The notes below the pieces were generated by a model. It saw only the letters and a program-made list of their open reading frames with translations, made no database searches and had not been told where the DNA came from. A stretch of 64,000 nt of DNA from Paenibacillus taichungensis (GTDB taxonomy: Bacteria; Bacillota; Bacilli; Paenibacillales; Paenibacillaceae): NCBI RefSeq assembly GCF_003287275.1, contig NZ_QEVW01000018.1, forward strand, positions 1 to 64,000, given 5' to 3'. This document shows positions 62,351 to 64,000 of this stretch, in pieces (the first letter of the stretch is position 1; each line of letters begins with the position of its first letter). Made by a program: the position numbers and the translations under genes.

Positions 62351-62401
62351 TTCAACTAACGGACAGAATAGGTGAATTGTGGTGGCCCCACATCGGCACG
62401 C

Positions 62402-62450
62402 AAAAATCTAGGCTGCCCGCAGCGAGGTGTTCGTGGGGTTGCCTAGTTTT
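62402..62450 (-). terminator. Terminator of the PepSY gene (minus strand)
   Basis: On the minus strand CTAGGC pairs with GCCTAG around a structured loop of about 27 bases, followed by ATTTTTGCG. It sits directly after the PepSY stop. Confidence 0.6.
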
Positions 62451-62457
62451 GTTGCGG

Positions 62458-63783
62458 TTACAAGCTGTAATCAATATCTTCGTAAGCGCCTGTGAGGGCG
62501 TTTATGTACACGTGAGAAACGCCTTCGATTCCAGTGACGGAAAATGCGTATACAAGCTTGCTGTTGTGGATCTCCAGCTTTGGCTTACCTGAGACGTTTA
62601 CTTTTGGACCGAGATTCTCAGAGGCTTGCTTCGCTGTCAGTTTCGGGTGAAGTGGAAAGGTTTTATTGTAATTGTAAAAATAATTATACGCATTAAAGCT
62701 CTTTAACGCACCAGTACGGCGATCAAACTCCCATAAGACTTGCATCTGCGGAATGGAAACTTGCTCCCGAACCGGAATATAAGTGATATGAATTGAGGTA
62801 CCTTGTATTTCTTTAGCTACTATTGTCAGACGTTCGTCAGACCAACGCGCCATCCAGGTTTCTGCAACCGCGATAGCCTGCTTTAAGTCCATAGATTGCT
62901 CCAGAGCTCCTTCTTCGGAAGTCGAGCCGTCGCGTGTCACTTGGAGCACATGTCCGCTTTTACTCAGTGTTGCAATATAGGAGCTGGTTGGTTTTCCAGC
63001 GGTGTCTGATAATTTGAAATCCATGACTTCTCCTAATTGGGGGCTGCTCCCGCCTGAGACCATGTTGACGATTTGCTTACCTGCTCCTTTATTCCAAGCT
63101 TCTCCCATGAAGATTTTCGCTTTGGCCGCAAGCTCCGTAGCCTTATAAGTGGTTTCACTGGCGAAAACGGTTCCTGGCTTCGGAGGTGCGTAAGGATTCT
63201 GATTGTACAGGAACTCGTTAAAGGCTTTATTGCCGTACGTGGAGACCGAGTCGAGTTGAGACAAGGCCTCTTCCATTTCGGTCGAGATCCGTTCTATATC
63301 CGATAAAGAAATATCATCGCCTTTCTCTCTCATCAAATCAAGATACGGTAGGGCTGTCCTTGCGAACTTTCTCAGACGCTGAATTTGGTCTAATTGATCC
63401 GGGTTGAGCGAAATTCCCCTCTCGTTAGCGGGATAGGCCAAGTAGCGACTGCCGTTCGTGATAAACGATTCGTACGCTGGCCAAGATTGAAAGTTCGTTG
63501 TAGCGGATGCACTCCTTACTAATTGCAATATAAGATTAGCATTTTCAATCGCAGATTGAAGTGCTGCTTGCCGATCTGCAAACGTAGGTGCCGCAAGGGA
63601 CTCCGCAAGCGCATAGTCAAAATTGCCCAAGTAGATCGATTGCATATGAGACCAGTATTGCGTATTGCGCTGTTGTTGCTGCTCCCATTGTCGATTATTC
63701 TGATGTTCTGTATAACTGAAATACGTGCCCGCTAGTGTCGTCGCGCAAAGCAGACCAATGATGGATTTAGTGAGAACTTTCAT
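62458..63783 (-). CDS. Membrane-anchored PepSY-domain protein (YpeB-like)
   Basis: The 441-residue protein has one N-terminal membrane segment (SIIGLLCATTLAGTYFS), a helical region (about 30-190) and PepSY repeats over about 260-441, the last ending GVSHVYINALTGAYEDIDY. The layout matches YpeB, which localises and stabilises the cortex-lytic enzyme SleB in spores, but no SleB gene is next to it here and the sequence is divergent. ATG at 63783 follows GGGAG; ATG 63801 is an alternative. Confidence 0.75.
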   Translation of the reverse strand: MKVLTKSIIGLLCATTLAGTYFSYTEHQNNRQWEQQQQRNTQYWSHMQSIYLGNFDYALAESLAAPTFADRQAALQSAIENANLILQLVRSASATTNFQSWPAYESFITNGSRYLAYPANERGISLNPDQLDQIQRLRKFARTALPYLDLMREKGDDISLSDIERISTEMEEALSQLDSVSTYGNKAFNEFLYNQNPYAPPKPGTVFASETTYKATELAAKAKIFMGEAWNKGAGKQIVNMVSGGSSPQLGEVMDFKLSDTAGKPTSSYIATLSKSGHVLQVTRDGSTSEEGALEQSMDLKQAIAVAETWMARWSDERLTIVAKEIQGTSIHITYIPVREQVSIPQMQVLWEFDRRTGALKSFNAYNYFYNYNKTFPLHPKLTAKQASENLGPKVNVSGKPKLEIHNSKLVYAFSVTGIEGVSHVYINALTGAYEDIDYSL

Positions 63784-64000
63784 GTCTATTAAAACTCCCA
63801 TCTTTGTCTTGATAATGCTTATCCACTTTAACAAAGAAGAGAACACAGTTTAATAAGTAAATATTACCAATAAAAAGAAATTGAGCAGATGAAGGATCAG
63901 TCTTCTTCCGGTGTTGCATTCAGATACAACTTTGATGAGCGCAATTCATCCAGTAGCATTGTGTATTAACTCTTAAATAAAAAAACCGCTCATCCGACGG
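63784..64000. other. Window edge, mostly intergenic
   Basis: A 20-codon frame on the minus strand (MLLDELRSSKLYLNATPEED, about 63,900-63,964) is seen but has no good ribosome binding site. The last bases read on the minus strand GAGCGGTTTTTTT, like the end of a terminator for a gene beyond the window. Confidence 0.35.

Noticed and set aside
62458..63783. Calling this gene ypeB outright
   Set aside because: The domain layout fits, but sequence similarity looks low and no sleB neighbour is present, so only YpeB-like is supported.
1..64000. Search for insertion sequences, integrases, tRNA genes and CRISPR arrays
   Set aside because: No transposase motif, attachment-site duplication, cloverleaf or regularly spaced repeat was seen; the only dispersed repeat is the 60-base terminator unit.

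Overview
The window reads like the chromosome of a plant-polysaccharide-degrading, endospore-forming Bacillota, most likely a Paenibacillus. The reasons are moderate GC content, strong AAGGAGG-type ribosome binding sites, frequent GTG/TTG starts, YesM/YesN-type two-component pairs, LplA/LplB/YtcP-type sugar importers without their own ATPase, a class III fructose-1,6-bisphosphatase and a YpeB-like PepSY protein. I saw no tRNA, rRNA, insertion sequence, integrase or CRISPR array.

About 1-46,650 is a carbohydrate-utilisation region. It opens with the end of one GH43 enzyme and a complete second GH43. Next comes an orphan solute-binding protein directly upstream of a sensor kinase and response regulator (2,193-7,305), a probable three-component sugar sensor. 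A divergent AraC regulator with a degenerate receiver domain (7,487-8,251) faces the most unusual block, 8,527-23,202. That block appears to be one long operon: a lipoprotein solute-binding protein, a 965-residue membrane-anchored solute-binding protein fused to two carbohydrate-module-like regions, a permease pair, an NHL beta-propeller/TPR membrane protein, a Yip1-family membrane protein, a DUF5696 lipoprotein, a second permease pair, a 17-codon ORF, and a secreted GH5 enzyme with a CBM13 domain. This dual-importer set is my best candidate for an undescribed system.

From 23,331 to 46,648 the theme is xylan side chains and xylo-oligosaccharides. It holds a GH8 reducing-end xylosidase, three esterases (SGNH, CE1-like and type B), a membrane AraC regulator, a second importer set, a GH95 enzyme, a GH43 gene broken by one in-frame stop, an AraC regulator, and three genes of the non-phosphorylating (Weimberg) pentose pathway followed by a GH43_11 beta-xylosidase. 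Two CcpA cre-like sites (24,532 and 29,057) suggest catabolite repression. Extracellular enzymes would release oligomers, MsmX-type shared ATPases encoded elsewhere would power import, and intracellular GH8, GH43 and GH95 enzymes would finish cleavage. Pentonate would then be dehydrated and oxidised to 2-oxoglutarate.

From 46,650 to 64,000 the window holds mixed genes: a small secreted peptide, a GNAT enzyme, fructose-bisphosphatase, a WYL regulator divergent from a LOG-family gene, a DUF2239 protein, alpha/beta hydrolases, a soluble chemoreceptor, a MetX-like protein divergent from a LysR regulator, a CD3324-family protein, an APH-like kinase, a TetR regulator with an Old Yellow Enzyme, and a PepSY protein. 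Several broken genes (SDR at 28.6 kb, GH43 at 38 kb, a remnant at 46.9 kb, an MFS tail at 55.8 kb), a 3-copy terminator-bearing repeat, and several clear operator palindromes are recorded. All assignments come from reading the sequence; no database search was run.
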